55,357 nucleotides of DNA from Planctomycetota bacterium (GTDB lineage: Bacteria; Planctomycetota; UBA1135; GCA-002686595): NCBI GenBank assembly GCA_029259655.1, contig JAJDET010000249.1, positions 1 to 55,357 of the forward strand, given 5' to 3'. How positions within the stretch are numbered: position 1 is the first letter of the stretch; every line of letters starts with the position of its first letter. The notes beneath the pieces were generated by a model. It worked only from the letters and a program-made list of their open reading frames with translations. It did no database searches and was not told the origin of the DNA. A program made the translations under genes and the position numbers. Positions 1-7,771 of this stretch are shown here, in pieces.

Positions 1-547
1 ATCGACCGGGGGCGGCGGTCTCGACGCCGGACGACGCCATCTCCTCGAGCATCTCGGACTCGGGGATCGGGCGCGGGCGCGACACCTCGACCAGCGTGGC
101 GAAGATGTCCTCGATCCACGCCTTGCGCGTTCGCACGTCGGTGGTCTCCGCGTGACCCACGGCCTGGACGACGTCGGCGAAGGAGATCAGGCCCACGAGC
201 CGGTCCTCCTCGGCCACGACTGGGACCCTGCGGAAGGGACCCTCGGCCATGGTGCGCAAGACCTCCTCGATGGAGTCACCGGTGCTGCAGGACAGGGCGC
301 CCTTCGACATCGCCTGTTCCACTTGCATCGATCCCAGAGGAGCCCCCATCAGACACGCCGCCATCGCGAGGTCGCGGTCCGTGACCACGCCCAGCACGCG
401 TCCGACCTCGTCGATCACGGGGAGGATTCCACAATCCCGCTCCCACATCAGCCAGGCCGCGTGCTGCATCGTGTCGGCGGGGCGGCACGTACGGACGTCG
501 GTCGACATCAACTCGGCGACCTTCGGCAAGGTCTTCTTCTTCGTCAT
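1..547 (-). CDS. CBS-domain pair protein (3' end beyond window)
   Basis: Reading leftwards, this gene begins at an ATG (547-545) behind a GGAGG at 560-556 and runs off the left edge, giving 182 residues with no stop. The protein opens MTKKKTLPKVAELMSTDVRT and holds two CBS motifs. The first has 'CGILPVIDEVGRVLGVVTDRD' split around an adenosyl-ligand-like VVTDRD; the second has RRVPVVAEEDRLVGLISFAD. Tandem CBS motifs form a Bateman module that usually senses adenine nucleotides. After the second motif comes a charged tail that continues outside the window, so a further domain cannot be excluded. The gene lies 90 bp beyond the 3' end of the broken lipoprotein on the same strand. A second, four-CBS protein lies at 35.3 kb. 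Family assignment is firm; the ligand and partner are unknown. Confidence 0.85.
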   Translation of the reverse strand, partial: MTKKKTLPKVAELMSTDVRTCRPADTMQHAAWLMWERDCGILPVIDEVGRVLGVVTDRDLAMAACLMGAPLGSMQVEQAMSKGALSCSTGDSIEEVLRTMAEGPFRRVPVVAEEDRLVGLISFADVVQAVGHAETTDVRTRKAWIEDIFATLVEVSRPRPIPESEMLEEMASSGVETAAPGR

Positions 548-637
548 CGCAATAACCTCCACCTCGACTATCCCGAGGAACGCGGTTGCGTCCAAGCGGT
601 GACGGTGCGTAGAGGTGCGCCTAGATGTGCGCAGGCG

Positions 638-1345
638 TCACTGCGAAGCCCACGGCTCGAAGGCGAAGCTCGTTCCGAAGGTGAGGCCCCAGTAGTCCTC
701 TTCGTCCTGTCCCACGTAGAGCACGCCGACGCTCATGCCATTCCCGAGCCCGACGGACAGGAGGTGGTGGGTGTTGTCCCCGTCGTACAGGTGCGTCGTC
801 GAGAAACCGTCGAAGCGCACCACGAGCCCGCCGATCGGGTCGAACGCGTGGTCGAAGCCCGAGTAGGTGATCCCGGCATAGGGCGCGACCGGGAGACCCG
901 TCCAGCGCTCGAGGTCCTTGCTCGCCGTGGCGTAGACCGCCCTGCCGGACGGTGTTCCGATGCGATCGGAGCTCGTGCCGAGCACGATCGCGGGCAGCTC
1001 TGCGGTCTCGTCCAGCACGCGCCAGTTGAGGAGCGGACCCACGTCGTCGTCGCGCGGGTTGACCTCGATGCCGGCGCGCAACGTCGGCGTGAGCTGATAG
1101 GTCAGCGTGGTGCGCAGCTTCGCGCGGTCGACGGGGATCTCCTCGACGACGCGGAACCCGAAGTGCCATCGCCGCTCGCCTGAATCGCCGGTCCCACGGA
1201 CCGGAGCACCCTCACCGGGTCAGAGCGGTCAGCTCGGGACGGCGGAGACCGCCGCAGGCTCCTCGTCCTGGACCGGGCCGAGGTTGGCGCATGCGGCCGG
1301 GAACAGGGCGACGGTCGCGAGCAGGAAGGAGAGTGAGCGCAGCAC
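638..1345 (-). pseudogene. Lipoprotein gene interrupted by two in-frame TGA codons
   Basis: A GTG at 1345 starts a classic lipoprotein leader (VLRSLSFLLATVALFPAACA). The frame stops at TGA 1231-1229, continues two codons (Pro-Leu), stops again at TGA 1222-1220, and then stays open to TGA 640-638. Because the frame is unchanged, this is not a frameshift. The downstream 190 or so residues look like a real protein: they are rich in alternating beta-strand patterns (RWHFGFRVVEE, TTLTYQLTPTLRAGIEV, YAGITYSGFDHAFDP, YYWGLTFGTSFAFEPW-like ending). They have no ATG or GTG start of their own close to the second stop; a TTG exists at 1081. A beta-barrel or jellyroll exported protein is my inference. 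A TAGACT box eight bases before the GTG may be the promoter. Either the gene has decayed or the base calls are wrong. Confidence 0.55.
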
Positions 1346-1353
1346 GGGCCGAC

Positions 1354-1359
1354 AGTCTA
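1354..1359 (-). promoter_or_regulatory. Candidate -10 box TAGACT, near-leaderless start
   Basis: On the minus strand TAGACT is followed by eight bases and then the GTG start of the broken lipoprotein. The same layout (TAnnnT, 6-10 bases, start codon) recurs before other genes in the window. No convincing -35 box is visible, so this is tentative. Confidence 0.3.
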
Positions 1360-1367
1360 CGCCCTCC

Positions 1368-1530
1368 AGGAGCCCGTTGAACAAGTCATCCGGCGCCAGG
1401 ACATCGTCCTCCACTCCGTCGCGGCACCTGAAATCCTCGCCGAAGCTACGGCTTCGCCTGCGGTTCCAGGCACCACGACGAAGCGGATGCCACCGTCCTG
1501 GCATCCGAAGCACTTCTTCAACGGACTCCT
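1368..1530. repeat. Family A repeat, copy 1 (163 bp, terminal inverted repeats)
   Basis: This 163-bp element is repeated at 11574-11736 in the same orientation with six mismatches that I count by eye (about 96% identity). Its ends are inverted: the left AGGAGCCCGTTGAACAAGT matches the reverse complement of the right end at 17 of 19 positions. Inside are a CGAAGC-TACG-GCTTCG hairpin and a CGGATGCCA-N6-TGGCATCCG hairpin. The right edge is CTAG and supplies the TAG stop of the EAL-HDOD gene; the left edge reads CCAG. It sits 22 bp upstream of the broken lipoprotein start. The long Arg-rich frame through it on the minus strand is not a gene. It is MITE- or REP-like; no transposase is seen. Confidence 0.85.
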
Positions 1531-2743
1531 AGGCGGCCTGGCGCGAGCCCTGCTCGGACACGACCTGAGCCCAGCGCAGGGCCTCGAGATAGAGCTCCTG
1601 GATCTGATCCACGGGGAGGTCGAAGCAGCTCACGTTGTCCCAGTCCGCGTGCTCGTACGCGATCACCGCACGCAGGGCTTCGGCCATCGGGCCGTCGCCG
1701 TCGTTGAGGGCTTCCTTCTGCTCCTTCGTGAGCGGGAGCTTGGTGAGGATCTCCTCCATCGGCGCTTCCATCAAGGCGTCGATCGTCGAGAAGAGCCCGA
1801 CTACGAAGTACTGCGAGTACCGCGTGTCGTGGATGGCCCGGCCCAGGCTCTCGCACATCCGGGCGCGCATCATCGCCGTGACGATCATCTCGCGCGGTGT
1901 CTCGTCGTCGGCCGCGAGCAGGAACAGCGAGGTCAGGTTCTGGACGTTCTGGACGCCGAGGTAGACGAGGGTCTCCCGGATCGAGCTGATCTGGCGCGGC
2001 ATTCCGAACAAGGCCGAGTTGATGTGGCGCAGGAGCCGGTAGCACAGCCCCACGTCCTGCTTCACGATCTCCTCGGCGTTCTGGAAGTTGAAGCTCGGGC
2101 TGTAGAGCTCGTTCAAGAGCGTGAGGAGCGTGAGCTTCTGGGGGTCGATCGACCGCTTGCGAACGATCGACGGGCGCTCCAGGAAGAAGCCCTGGAAGTA
2201 CCGGAAGCCCATCTCGCGACACCAGGCGTACTGCTCGCGCGTCTCGATCTTCTCCGCGAGGAGGTCGACGCCGTAGGGCCGCAGAGCCTCGACGTTCGCG
2301 CGCGTCTCCTGCTCGCTCTCGTCCAGGACGTCGAGCTTGACGAGGTCCGCGAGCTCGAGAAAGCGCTCCGAATCGTCATCGAGCACGAAGTCGTCCAGGG
2401 CGATCGTGAACCCGCGCGCCTTGAGTCGCGCGATCCCTTCCAGCACCTCCGGCTCGGCCGAGATGCCCTCGAGGATCTCGAGCACGACGTCCTTCGGGTT
2501 CACCAGGAGAGCGTGCTCTCCGACGATGAAGCTCCGGGTGAGGTTGATATAGGCCTTCTTGTTGGAGACCAGCGTCTTCAGCCCGATCTCCGTGAGCATG
2601 TTGACGATCACCTGGGACGTCGCGCGATCTCCCGATCGCGGGTCCTCGGGATCGATCGTGCCTCCACGGAAGAGGAGCTCATAGGCGTGAACGCCGAGCT
2701 CGCGGTCGAAGATGGCCTGTCGTCCTACGAGTGCTTCCGACAT
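1529..2743 (-). CDS. EAL-HDOD signalling protein (YuxH/CdgJ type)
   Basis: This is a 404-aa cytoplasmic protein of the COG3434 architecture. Residues 1-200 are a degenerate EAL phosphodiesterase fold. They keep YELLFRGG in place of the catalytic EAL signature, then ALDDFVLDDD, VKLDVLD, LAEKIET and a final YFQGFFLERP. Residues 205-400 are an HDOD domain (LLRHINSALFGMPRQISSIRE, YLGVQNVQNLTSLFLL, RARMCESLGRAI). Proteins of this layout act in c-di-GMP-linked motility, surface or stress signalling, often without enzyme activity; lack of activity here is inferred from the weak EAL signature. Its TAG stop is formed by the edge of a family A repeat. Upstream, 130 bp away on the same strand, is a second HDOD protein, so the two may act in one pathway. 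No clear Shine-Dalgarno precedes the ATG. Confidence 0.88.
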   Translation of the reverse strand: MSEALVGRQAIFDRELGVHAYELLFRGGTIDPEDPRSGDRATSQVIVNMLTEIGLKTLVSNKKAYINLTRSFIVGEHALLVNPKDVVLEILEGISAEPEVLEGIARLKARGFTIALDDFVLDDDSERFLELADLVKLDVLDESEQETRANVEALRPYGVDLLAEKIETREQYAWCREMGFRYFQGFFLERPSIVRKRSIDPQKLTLLTLLNELYSPSFNFQNAEEIVKQDVGLCYRLLRHINSALFGMPRQISSIRETLVYLGVQNVQNLTSLFLLAADDETPREMIVTAMMRARMCESLGRAIHDTRYSQYFVVGLFSTIDALMEAPMEEILTKLPLTKEQKEALNDGDGPMAEALRAVIAYEHADWDNVSCFDLPVDQIQELYLEALRWAQVVSEQGSRQAA

Positions 2744-2873
2744 GATTGGGGGTGAGGGGGGCGGACGCGGCCCTCATCGGCCCCCGGGGAGCGCGGGATG
2801 GAGGGATATGAATCCACCCCTCGGCAGGTCGGAAGACTGTTCCGTCCCCGGTCCCGGGAGTGGGTCTCGTACC

Positions 2874-3689
2874 TCAGTCGTAGCGGTGCGCGAAGGCGTC
2901 CAGGCGCCCGGCGACGGTCTCGCAGAGGGCTTCGAAGGCCGCCTCGTCGATCCCGGTGGCCTCGACCATCTCCGGGCCGAAGAGGTCGAGCTCGACCGAT
3001 GCCCCGCCGTGCGGCATCCCGATCCTCGTGGCGACGCCATCCCCGAGAGCGATGCATGCCGCGACCCTGCGCACCTCCTCGTCGGGACCGGAGACGGGGT
3101 CGTGGTGATGGCGGATCGCCCCGCAAAGGACCGGGGACAGGTTCCATTGCTCTGCGGCCAGGGCACCGACCTCGGCGTGCATCGAGTCGATCGTCTCCGA
3201 CTCGACCGCTCCCTCCGGCGGATGGTCGCGCAGGTATCGTGCGACGAGATACATGCCGATGTCGTGGAGAATGGCGGCTGAGTAGGCCTCGGTCGGCGGC
3301 TGCCGGCCCCCCGCGCTCGGCATGCTCTCGACCGTCAGTGCTGTCGCGACGGAGTGACGCCAGAGCCGAGCTTCGTCGAAGCCGCTGCTCGACCGCGTCA
3401 TCTCTCGACGCACACTCGACCCGATCACGAGGGCCAGGATCGCACCGACGCCCAGCCGGAGGACTCCCACGGAGAGGTCGGAGATCTCCGCCCGAGCTAC
3501 GAGCCCTGCGGCGTTGGCGACCTGCAGGACCCGGGCGGCGAGCACCGGGTCCCGGCGCACGACCAGGACGACGTCGTCGAGGTCCCAGTCCTCGTTCGAG
3601 AGGATCGAGGAGATGCGTGTGGCGCTCTCGGGCAGAGTGGCGAGATCGCTGGTGATCGAGAGAACGGTTCGTGGGTCGAGCACGGCCAT
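2874..3689 (-). CDS. HDOD-domain signalling protein
   Basis: This is a 271-aa protein if started at ATG 3689 (MAVLDPRTVLSITSDLATLP); a GTG at 3731 would add 14 residues. The HDOD domain fills most of it. 'SILSNEDWDLDDVVLVVRRDP' marks the first helices (given here only as a landmark), then VLQVANAAGL, SVGVLRLGVGAILALVIGSS and AAILHDIGMYLVARYL. That last segment keeps a His-Asp pair like HD-GYP relatives, and IRHHHDP follows. HDOD proteins lack proven hydrolase activity and usually serve as signalling scaffolds. The neighbouring EAL-HDOD gene is on the same strand after a 130-bp gap, so co-transcription is possible. I prefer the ATG because a GGAAG lies 12 bases upstream; neither start has a strong ribosome binding site. 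Confidence 0.82.
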   Translation of the reverse strand: MAVLDPRTVLSITSDLATLPESATRISSILSNEDWDLDDVVLVVRRDPVLAARVLQVANAAGLVARAEISDLSVGVLRLGVGAILALVIGSSVRREMTRSSSGFDEARLWRHSVATALTVESMPSAGGRQPPTEAYSAAILHDIGMYLVARYLRDHPPEGAVESETIDSMHAEVGALAAEQWNLSPVLCGAIRHHHDPVSGPDEEVRRVAACIALGDGVATRIGMPHGGASVELDLFGPEMVEATGIDEAAFEALCETVAGRLDAFAHRYD

Positions 3690-3927
3690 CGGGCCAACGC
3701 TTCCGAACCGGGTTGTCTCGCGAGTCGTCACCTCGCGGGGCCGGAAGCGTCACCGTGGGATGACACGTCGCGGCTTCGCCCCGTGCAAGCACCATGGCGT
3801 CGATTCCGTCGTTCGCGCGGTGTATTCCGTAGGAGTCGGTAGTGCCTTGTCGCGGACTACACGCGTTCCACGCGTACTGACGGAGAGACGGTATTGCACT
3901 TGCTGTGGCACCACGCGCTCGGTCGGT

Positions 3928-4911
3928 TCACCGCGCGTGCCTGCGCTCGCCAGGCGGCAGGAGGACCTTCTCCATGTCCTCGGCGCGCTCGACAACGTCC
4001 ATCCGGATCAGCACGACGAGCTCGCGATCCGGACTCACGTCCGTGGTGAAGATCGCGGCGCCTCCCTCGGCCAGGTGGAGCGTCGACTCCAGGTGGGCGC
4101 GCGTCACCTCCGGCACCGAGATCTCGACCGACCTCCCGCCGACGCGGACGCGCTCGGTCGGGATCGGGCGCGCGACGTCGCAGTAGGAGATGTCGACGCT
4201 CATCGCGTAGAGCCCCGAGGGGAGCGGCGTGACGCGCGACACCACGCTCACGCCCTCCTCGAGAATGTCGACCTGTGGATCGAGGACGAGCTGTCCGTTC
4301 GGTTCCACGCGATGCTCGGACCACGAACTGACGTAGGAGATGCTGTTGAAGACGCTGACGCTCCCCTTCTGGCGCGGATGGACGACGAGCTGCGGGGCGG
4401 TCAGAACGGTCGCATCCCCGTCGTCCGAGCGCGCGACGAGGTCCCGGAACGCGGACTCGGCGATGAGGTGGGCGCTCTCGGGTTCCGAACCAAAGGTCAG
4501 CTCTCCCGGCCTGGCGACCACGAAGCGGGTCTGGACGTGGATGAGGCCTCGGAAGCGGCGCTGCATCAGGAGGAAGGACTCCACCCAGCCCTGCTGTTCG
4601 GGCGTCGCGCGCACGATCAGCGTGCCGTCTTCGAGCGGATGAATGCTGCTCACGCCGGACTCGAAACCGGGCTCGCAGTGGTGCTCGATGAGGTCGGCGA
4701 GCGCTCGTGTCGTGTGGGTGACATGGCGCGCGATGCGCTCCTCGTCCGGCTCTTCCCCCTCGGCGACCGCATCCTCGAAACCGGGCGGGGCGAGCTCGAT
4801 CGCGAGATCGCGAACCTCGAACAGCTGGAGGACGGATTCCTGCGCGCTGGAAGCGCCGGCCAGGGCGATGGGCGCGAAGACGAGAGAGAAGAGCAGGAGC
4901 GACTGTTTCAC
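3928..4911 (-). CDS. Exported secretin-domain-like protein
   Basis: A 327-aa protein with a GTG start behind GAGGT. It has a clear signal peptide (KQSLLLFSLVFAPIALAGASS, AQE) and is therefore exported. The C-terminal half resembles the short secretin domain found in GspD/PilQ-type proteins and in many planctomycete 'type II/III secretion' homologues. It has ATVLTAPQLVVHPRQKGSVS, then paired strands SVSVFNSISYVSS, GVSVVSRVTPLPSGLYAMSVD and LHLAEGGAAIFTT. The N-terminal half has an STN/NolW-like look (SSIHPLEDGTLIVRATPEQQ, WVESFLLMQRRF). It is too short to be a full outer-membrane secretin. It is the last gene of a three-gene operon (sigma factor, anti-sigma-like protein, this one) with only four bases before it. 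An envelope-stress output or an accessory of a secretion channel are both possible. Confidence 0.6.
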   Translation of the reverse strand: MKQSLLLFSLVFAPIALAGASSAQESVLQLFEVRDLAIELAPPGFEDAVAEGEEPDEERIARHVTHTTRALADLIEHHCEPGFESGVSSIHPLEDGTLIVRATPEQQGWVESFLLMQRRFRGLIHVQTRFVVARPGELTFGSEPESAHLIAESAFRDLVARSDDGDATVLTAPQLVVHPRQKGSVSVFNSISYVSSWSEHRVEPNGQLVLDPQVDILEEGVSVVSRVTPLPSGLYAMSVDISYCDVARPIPTERVRVGGRSVEISVPEVTRAHLESTLHLAEGGAAIFTTDVSPDRELVVLIRMDVVERAEDMEKVLLPPGERRHAR

Positions 4912-4915
4912 GGTT

Positions 4916-5407
4916 CTACCTCAGGGGATTGGAAGAGACGGTCAGGATCGCCGCGACCGGAGCCGGGCTACCGTCCGGCTGTGGTTCGGCGTGCGTGCCC
5001 ACGCTGTGCGTGCGGACGCCGTCGACGACGAGGGTCGAACGGGTCGCGTTGCCACGAGTGACGGTGACCTCGATCCGGCAATCGACGATGCGTGCGCGCG
5101 GGTCCACCGGCGCAGCCGACTCGGCGGTGTTCGCATCGGGAGTGCGCCCACCGCGCGGAGCGAGGGCGAAGGCCAGGACCAGGCCGGCCGCGAGCGCCAT
5201 TGCCAGGACACCGGCAATGCGAGTGCGGACGCGCGGAGGGGGAGCGCTCCGCTCGAGCTTCACGAGCGCGTCGTTCAGCGCGGTCAGCTCCCCGACGAGC
5301 TCGGGAGCCTCGACGCAGAGCTCGCGCACCCGCTCGTCCGAGAGCGGATCCCCGCGCTCGTCGAGCACGGCGTTCACGCGTTTCCAGAGCTCGCGTTCCG
5401 CGATCAC
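4916..5407 (-). CDS. Single-pass membrane protein, probable anti-sigma factor
   Basis: This 163-aa protein has its GTG start overlapping the stop of the upstream sigma-factor gene (GTGA at 5407-5404), so it is translationally coupled. Residues 1-55 are an acidic helical segment, residues 63-86 a transmembrane helix (IAGVLAMALAAGLVLAFALA), and the rest a small extracytoplasmic domain (IVDCRIEVTVTRGNATR, STLVVDGVRTHSVG). It lacks the HxxxCxxC zinc signature of ZAS anti-sigma factors. Position directly after an ECF sigma gene and the one-helix topology are the basis for the call. The N-terminal part would bind the sigma factor in the cytoplasm and the outer part would sense the signal. This is inference from context; no homologue was recognised by sequence alone. 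Confidence 0.6.
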   Translation of the reverse strand: MIAERELWKRVNAVLDERGDPLSDERVRELCVEAPELVGELTALNDALVKLERSAPPPRVRTRIAGVLAMALAAGLVLAFALAPRGGRTPDANTAESAAPVDPRARIVDCRIEVTVTRGNATRSTLVVDGVRTHSVGTHAEPQPDGSPAPVAAILTVSSNPLR

Positions 5408-5904
5408 GGTCGAGCCCCCCTCTGCGCGATCTTGCGCCGCGCCCGGTGCAGGTGCGACTTGACGGTGCCCTCGGGGAGTCCGAGCGCGCGCGAGATCTCG
5501 TCGACCGACTGCCCGCCTCGATGGAAGCGTTCGAGCACGGTCCGCTCAGGGCCGCTCAGGGCCGAGAGCATGCGCTCCACCTCCTCGCGCAGCTCGAGCC
5601 CTTCGTTCGCGTCGTGGCGCGCGGCGACCTCCTCCTCCAGGGCGACGTCCCGCCCGCCACCGGCGCGAAGGTCCAGCCAGACGCGCAACGCGGTGCGCTT
5701 GAGCCACGGGCCGAGCGGTCGGCCGGGGTCGAACGAGCCCCCGTACCGCAACGTGCGAACCACGACTTCCTGTACGACGTCTTCCGCATCTCCCGCGCCA
5801 CTGCGTCCGACGAGCCGAACCGCGAAGCCGCGCAGGCTCTCCAGCTCACCGGGGAGCTGCTCCCGGAGCGCCTCCCCGTACCCCTCGCCGATCGCGTCGG
5901 ACAC
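5404..5904 (-). CDS. ECF-family RNA polymerase sigma factor
   Basis: A 166-aa protein beginning at GTG 5904 with a strong AGGAGGG four bases upstream. Sigma region 2 spans about residues 18-85 (VRLVGRSGAGDAEDVVQEVV, LGPWLKRTALRVWLDLRA). Region 4 spans about 105-160 (LSALSGPERTVLERFHRGGQ, SVDEISRALGLPEGTVKSHL, HRARRKIAQ), ending in the helix-turn-helix that reads the -35 element. It would direct RNA polymerase to a small regulon, probably including its own operon with the membrane protein and the secretin-like protein downstream. The arrangement sigma, membrane partner, exported protein fits a classic envelope-sensing ECF module. No autoregulatory promoter could be picked out by eye. Confidence 0.9.
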   Translation of the reverse strand: MSDAIGEGYGEALREQLPGELESLRGFAVRLVGRSGAGDAEDVVQEVVVRTLRYGGSFDPGRPLGPWLKRTALRVWLDLRAGGGRDVALEEEVAARHDANEGLELREEVERMLSALSGPERTVLERFHRGGQSVDEISRALGLPEGTVKSHLHRARRKIAQRGARP

Positions 5905-5969
5905 GTACCCTCCTGTACCGACTCACCAGTGGCCGGGTTGCGAGAGGGCCGCTTTTTCCTCGCGCCGCG

Positions 5970-6172
5970 CTAGCCCGGACCATTCATGACCACGCGGACC
6001 GAACACCACGAACGGTCGGCTGCGCCGACCTTTCGGCCCCTGCCGGCACTTTCCCCGCACCGGCGTCCTCGACGACCTGTTCAAGGTCGCCTCCGGGGCC
6101 GGCACGTGCAAAGCACCAGCAGGAACCGAATCGAGGCGTTCTGCCTCGCGGCTCATGAATAGTCCGGGCTAG
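5970..6172. repeat. Family C repeat, copy 1 (complete, CTAG-bounded)
   Basis: A 203-bp element bounded by CTAG at both ends. The terminal 19 bases (TAGCCCGGACCATTCATGA) match the reverse complement of the right end at 18 positions. A second copy begins at 55187 and runs off the window; the shared part is about 93% identical by eye. It contains a GGTCGGC-TGC-GCCGACC hairpin (6014-6030) that in copy 2 has changed to GGCCGGC-TGC-GCCGGCC, a compensatory double change. It also has a long imperfect inverted repeat that pairs best as minus-strand RNA. The right end supplies the TAGAGT box just before the glycosyltransferase start. The stretch 5905-6184 otherwise holds no gene. Confidence 0.85.
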
Positions 6173-6175
6173 AGT
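6170..6175 (+). promoter_or_regulatory. Candidate -10 box TAGAGT created at a repeat edge
   Basis: TAGAGT overlaps the right-hand CTAG of the family C repeat and is followed by nine bases and the ATG of the glycosyltransferase gene. If used, the transcript would be nearly leaderless. No -35 box is evident, so this rests on spacing and recurrence alone. Confidence 0.3.
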
Positions 6176-6184
6176 TGGCCCCGC

Positions 6185-7771
6185 ATGCCGCTCCAGCGCG
6201 CGCGGATCTCCGAGGGCTGGGGCCTGGCCCTGCTCCTCGCCGGCAACTTCGCCGCTCGCTGGCCGTTCCGCGGCGCGTCGCTCGTCCAGGACGAGGGCGA
6301 GTACGCGCATCTCGGACAGGCGATCCTCCGGGGCGCCGTCCCCTACGCGGACGTCTACAACCAGAAGCCGCCCTTCGTCTTCTACTGGATGGCCGCCATC
6401 CAGGCCTGGCTGGGCGAGAGCCTCGAGGCGCTGCGGATCACGACGACCCTGTACGGGTCGCTGACCATCCTCCTGGTCTTCCTGACGGCGCGGATGGTCT
6501 TCGGTGGGGGGGCCGGGCTGTGGGCGGCGCTGGCGTTCAGCGTCATGAGCTTCGACCAGTGCGGCGTCTACCACTCGGCGAGCACCGAGTACGTGATGCT
6601 CCTGTGGCTGGCCGCGGGCGTCTTCGCCTGGTACCGAGCACGTGACCGCGGTGGCGTCGGGTGGTGGCTCCTGGCCGGTGCGTGCGCGGGCATGGCGGTC
6701 CAGACCAAGCAGACCGGCGTGCTCGTGCTGGCGTTCTTCGTTGCGGAGCGGCTCTTCGGGCGCGTCGGGGCGAGAGGGGGCGACGTCGGGCCGCGTGCCG
6801 CACCGCGGGACCTGACCGCCATGGTCGTCGGCTTCCTGGTCGTGGGTGCCGCGTGGGTCGGGTTCCTCGCGACTCGTGGCGCGCTCTCCGCCTACCTCGA
6901 GTGCGTCTGGACCAACAACTTCCAGTACGTGGGCGCGAGACACGCGGGGCCGACCGGTGCCTTCGAGCTCATGACCGTCGTCGTGCGCGACGTCGTGCGC
7001 TGGGACGTCGGCCTGTGGGTGGTGGGCGCCGTGGGGTTGATCGCGAGCGGTCTCGTGCGGGGACCGGGGCGCGGTCTGTGGATGCTGCTCGTCGTCACGC
7101 TCGGGATGGGGCTCGTCGCGAGCCGCACCTACGTCCACTACTGGGAGCCGATGATCCTGCCCCTGTCCCTGGGCGTCGGTGCGGCCGGTGCCTCCGGAGT
7201 CGCGCGCTGGAGGTCCGGTGGGCGGATCGCACGCGGAGCCCTCGTCGCAATCTCGCTCGCGGCCTGGCAGGGCCCGCTCCGGCGCTCCGTCGAGGTGCTC
7301 TCGGACCCGGCCGGGACGCTCGCCGCGATCGAGCGGGCGCTTCCGTCCCAGGCGCTCGGTCGAAGGGCGGCCCGGTACGTCGCGTCGCGCACCTCGGACG
7401 AGGAGCCGATCCTGGTCATCGGGTCCGAGCCGCAGATCTACTTTCACGCCGGTCGGCCCGCGTCGTCGCGGATGGTCATCGCGTACCCCATGACCGGGCC
7501 GTACACCTTCGCAGAGCGGTTGCGCGGCGAGCTCCTCGAGCACTTGCGGGATCGCGGACCGCGCTACGTGCTGCTCTCCTCGTTCCCTTCCTCCCTGAGC
7601 GAGTTCCCCGAGGGTAGCCTGGAGCTCTTGCGGGAGATCGCGCCGATCCTGCGCGACCGATACGACGTGGAACGAGTCTTCGAGCCGGAAGGGGCGCGCG
7701 ACGAGGAGGTCGTGGCGCGCATCCCGTTGAACCGGCTGATCGTCCTGCGCCGGCGCCGGGAGGGATCGTGA
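6185..7771 (+). CDS. GT-C/GT39-type membrane glycosyltransferase
   Basis: A 528-aa multi-pass inner-membrane protein of the ArnT/PMT superfamily, which moves sugars from polyprenyl-phosphate donors to acceptors on the outer face. After the first helix it has LVQDEGEYAHLGQAILRG, matching the conserved acidic D-E-(x)-Y loop. Then follow VPYADVYNQKPPFVFYWMAA and about ten hydrophobic helices to residue 400, for example ITTTLYGSLTILLVFLTARM and GVGWWLLAGACAGMAVQTKQ. The C-terminal 130 residues are soluble. They read like a periplasmic domain (EPILVIGSEPQIYFHAGRPA, YVLLSSFPSSLSEFPEG). It overlaps the sulfatase-fold lipoprotein gene by four bases, so both probably modify the same envelope glycan. 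Substrate is unknown. There is no Shine-Dalgarno; a TAGAGT box nine bases upstream suggests a leaderless mRNA. Confidence 0.82.
   Translation: MPLQRARISEGWGLALLLAGNFAARWPFRGASLVQDEGEYAHLGQAILRGAVPYADVYNQKPPFVFYWMAAIQAWLGESLEALRITTTLYGSLTILLVFLTARMVFGGGAGLWAALAFSVMSFDQCGVYHSASTEYVMLLWLAAGVFAWYRARDRGGVGWWLLAGACAGMAVQTKQTGVLVLAFFVAERLFGRVGARGGDVGPRAAPRDLTAMVVGFLVVGAAWVGFLATRGALSAYLECVWTNNFQYVGARHAGPTGAFELMTVVVRDVVRWDVGLWVVGAVGLIASGLVRGPGRGLWMLLVVTLGMGLVASRTYVHYWEPMILPLSLGVGAAGASGVARWRSGGRIARGALVAISLAAWQGPLRRSVEVLSDPAGTLAAIERALPSQALGRRAARYVASRTSDEEPILVIGSEPQIYFHAGRPASSRMVIAYPMTGPYTFAERLRGELLEHLRDRGPRYVLLSSFPSSLSEFPEGSLELLREIAPILRDRYDVERVFEPEGARDEEVVARIPLNRLIVLRRRREGS

Noticed and set aside
1220-1231. 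Selenocysteine at the two TGA codons of the broken lipoprotein
   Set aside because: Two Sec codons nine bases apart in a short hydrophilic linker are implausible and no obvious hairpin directly follows either codon; decay or base error is simpler.
1368-1530. The Arg-rich minus-strand frame through family A repeats (and similar frames in family B) as a conserved small protein
   Set aside because: The frame's conservation follows from DNA identity of the repeats; it lacks start signals and runs through terminal inverted repeats and hairpins.
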